Assembly: GCA_963663905.2 (NCBI GenBank)
Contig: OY760657.1
Location: forward strand, 1,860,001 to 1,924,000
Direction of reading: 5' to 3'
Source: Saccharicrinis sp963663905
GTDB taxonomy: Bacteria; Bacteroidota; Bacteroidia; Bacteroidales; Marinilabiliaceae
DNA length: 64,000 bases
Each line of letters begins with the position of its first letter. Position 1 is the stretch's first letter. A program made the translations under genes and the position numbers. The notes beneath the pieces are model-generated. The model saw only the letters and a list, made by a program, of their open reading frames with translations, searched no databases and was not told the DNA's origin. Shown piece by piece: positions 63,268-64,000 of this stretch.

Positions 63268-64000
63268 TTATTCTTTATTTCCGTTTTTATCTAATTCTTG
63301 CTTCTTAATATAACCTTCTGATATTACTGTAAGGTCAATATTTTGTTTGTGAACAATTTGCGCTTTTAATAAAATAGCAGGAACCAAACGTTTACCATTA
63401 TTCACTGTTATATCCATATTTGATGGAGCAATTCCTTTAGATATTTTTATAGCAGCATCGGCAGCAGCATATGCCAAAGATTCAATTGGTTTGTAAATAG
63501 TCATGGTTTGATTGCCGCCAACAATATTTCGGATTGCCTGAATATCTGCATCCTGACCAGCAACAAGAACATTTCCTGCCATGTTATGCTCTTTTAATGC
63601 ACTAATTGCACCTGTAGCCAAGGCATCATTACCTGCAATAATAGCATCCAAACCATCAAAACTATCGCTGTTTAGATAATTATTGGTTATTTCATAACCT
63701 TCATGTAACGACCATGAGTTGGTATATTGATTAAATACAATTTCAACATCTCCTTTTTCAATCAGAGGTTGTAAGATATTTAATTGTCCTATATTTAATA
63801 AGTAAGCATTGTTATCTACCTTAGATCCTCCAATTATACCATATTTACCGACAGGTTTTATCTTTGTTAAATAATCTGCCTGAAGTTCACCAATGGCAAT
63901 ATTATCTGTAGAGATGTAATAATCAAGGTTACAATCCTTAATTAAACGGTCGTAAGAAATTACAGGAATATGATTTTTATGAGCAAGAATTACGATATCA
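63268..64000 (-). CDS. XylF-like periplasmic sugar-binding protein, 5' part outside window
   Basis: The frame is open to the right edge of the window, so only the C-terminal 243 codons or so are seen. Reading leftwards from the edge: DIVILAHKNHIPVISYDRLI, NLDYYISTDNIAIGELQADYL, VGKYGIIGGSKVDNNAYLLN, DSFDGLDAIIAGNDALATGAI, NVLVAGQDADIQAI and TMTIYKPIESLAYAAADAAI. The YDRLI, YIS.DN, GGS..DNNA, AGND..A.GA and GQDA blocks match the D-xylose-binding protein XylF and related ABC pentose-binding proteins. The N-terminal part with the signal peptide lies beyond the edge. The transporter's permease and ATPase are not visible. The sugar is not certain. Confidence 0.9.
   Translation of the reverse strand, partial: DIVILAHKNHIPVISYDRLIKDCNLDYYISTDNIAIGELQADYLTKIKPVGKYGIIGGSKVDNNAYLLNIGQLNILQPLIEKGDVEIVFNQYTNSWSLHEGYEITNNYLNSDSFDGLDAIIAGNDALATGAISALKEHNMAGNVLVAGQDADIQAIRNIVGGNQTMTIYKPIESLAYAAADAAIKISKGIAPSNMDITVNNGKRLVPAILLKAQIVHKQNIDLTVISEGYIKKQELDKNGNKE

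Overview
The window comes from a low-GC member of the Bacteroidota, most likely a marine or anaerobic Bacteroidales/Marinilabiliales-type bacterium. The evidence is a type IX secretion (T9SS) cargo protein with a gliding-type C-terminal domain, PorP/SprF, further T9SS sorting tails, a SusC/SusD pair with ECF sigma and FecR, and repeated promoter boxes of the form TAnnTTTG, the -7 element of this phylum. No rRNA, CRISPR array, prophage or intact insertion sequence was seen. The genus cannot be fixed from the sequence alone.

Layout. 1-9571: a T9SS/cell-surface block (a giant repeat adhesin open at the left edge, PorP/SprF, a TPR-PD40-OmpA protein, a double SPOR-like protein). 9595-9950: RNase P RNA. 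10018-17999: housekeeping and repair genes (YihY membrane protein, DnaQ-like exonuclease fused to GIY-YIG, small thioesterase-like protein, prfC, PHP phosphatase overlapping a GNAT acetyltransferase, M23 peptidase). 18085-27702: an accessory stretch with an Lgt-like enzyme fused to a possible beta-barrel, surface and lipoproteins, and a C10 protease with a T9SS tail; the intergenic DNA here holds coding remnants. 27856-39794: a carbohydrate-utilisation locus (GH43, then ECF sigma, FecR, STN-bearing SusC, SusD, esterase), with a thioesterase and a DUF4395 protein in between. 39795-43375: a rearranged area with hairpins, a truncated OsmC gene, a membrane amidohydrolase, a putative repeat element and an orphan ExbB/TolQ-like protein. 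43587-46034: a LytS/LytTR-type two-component pair and a small membrane protein. 46536-51983: a two-gene module of a 140-residue protein and a 1670-residue DUF4132-type protein. 52198-59666: pirin, an ICMT-like protein, tRNA-Trp and tRNA-Ser, a TPR lipoprotein, purC, an S41 peptidase, a membrane-Nudix fusion and rplS. 59806-64000: an AddA/UvrD-like helicase-nuclease and the C-terminal part of a XylF-like sugar-binding protein open at the right edge.

How the genes work together. The first block supplies surface adhesion and T9SS function. The ECF sigma-FecR-SusC group is a classic trans-envelope signalling relay: glycan transport by SusC/SusD signals through the STN domain to FecR and the sigma factor, while the esterase and GH43 enzyme process acetylated or arabinose/xylose-containing glycans. 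The two-component pair probably controls nearby membrane genes. The strongest candidates for undescribed biology are the small-protein/DUF4132 module, the Lgt-barrel fusion and the membrane-Nudix fusion. All three assignments rest on reading the protein sequence without database searches.
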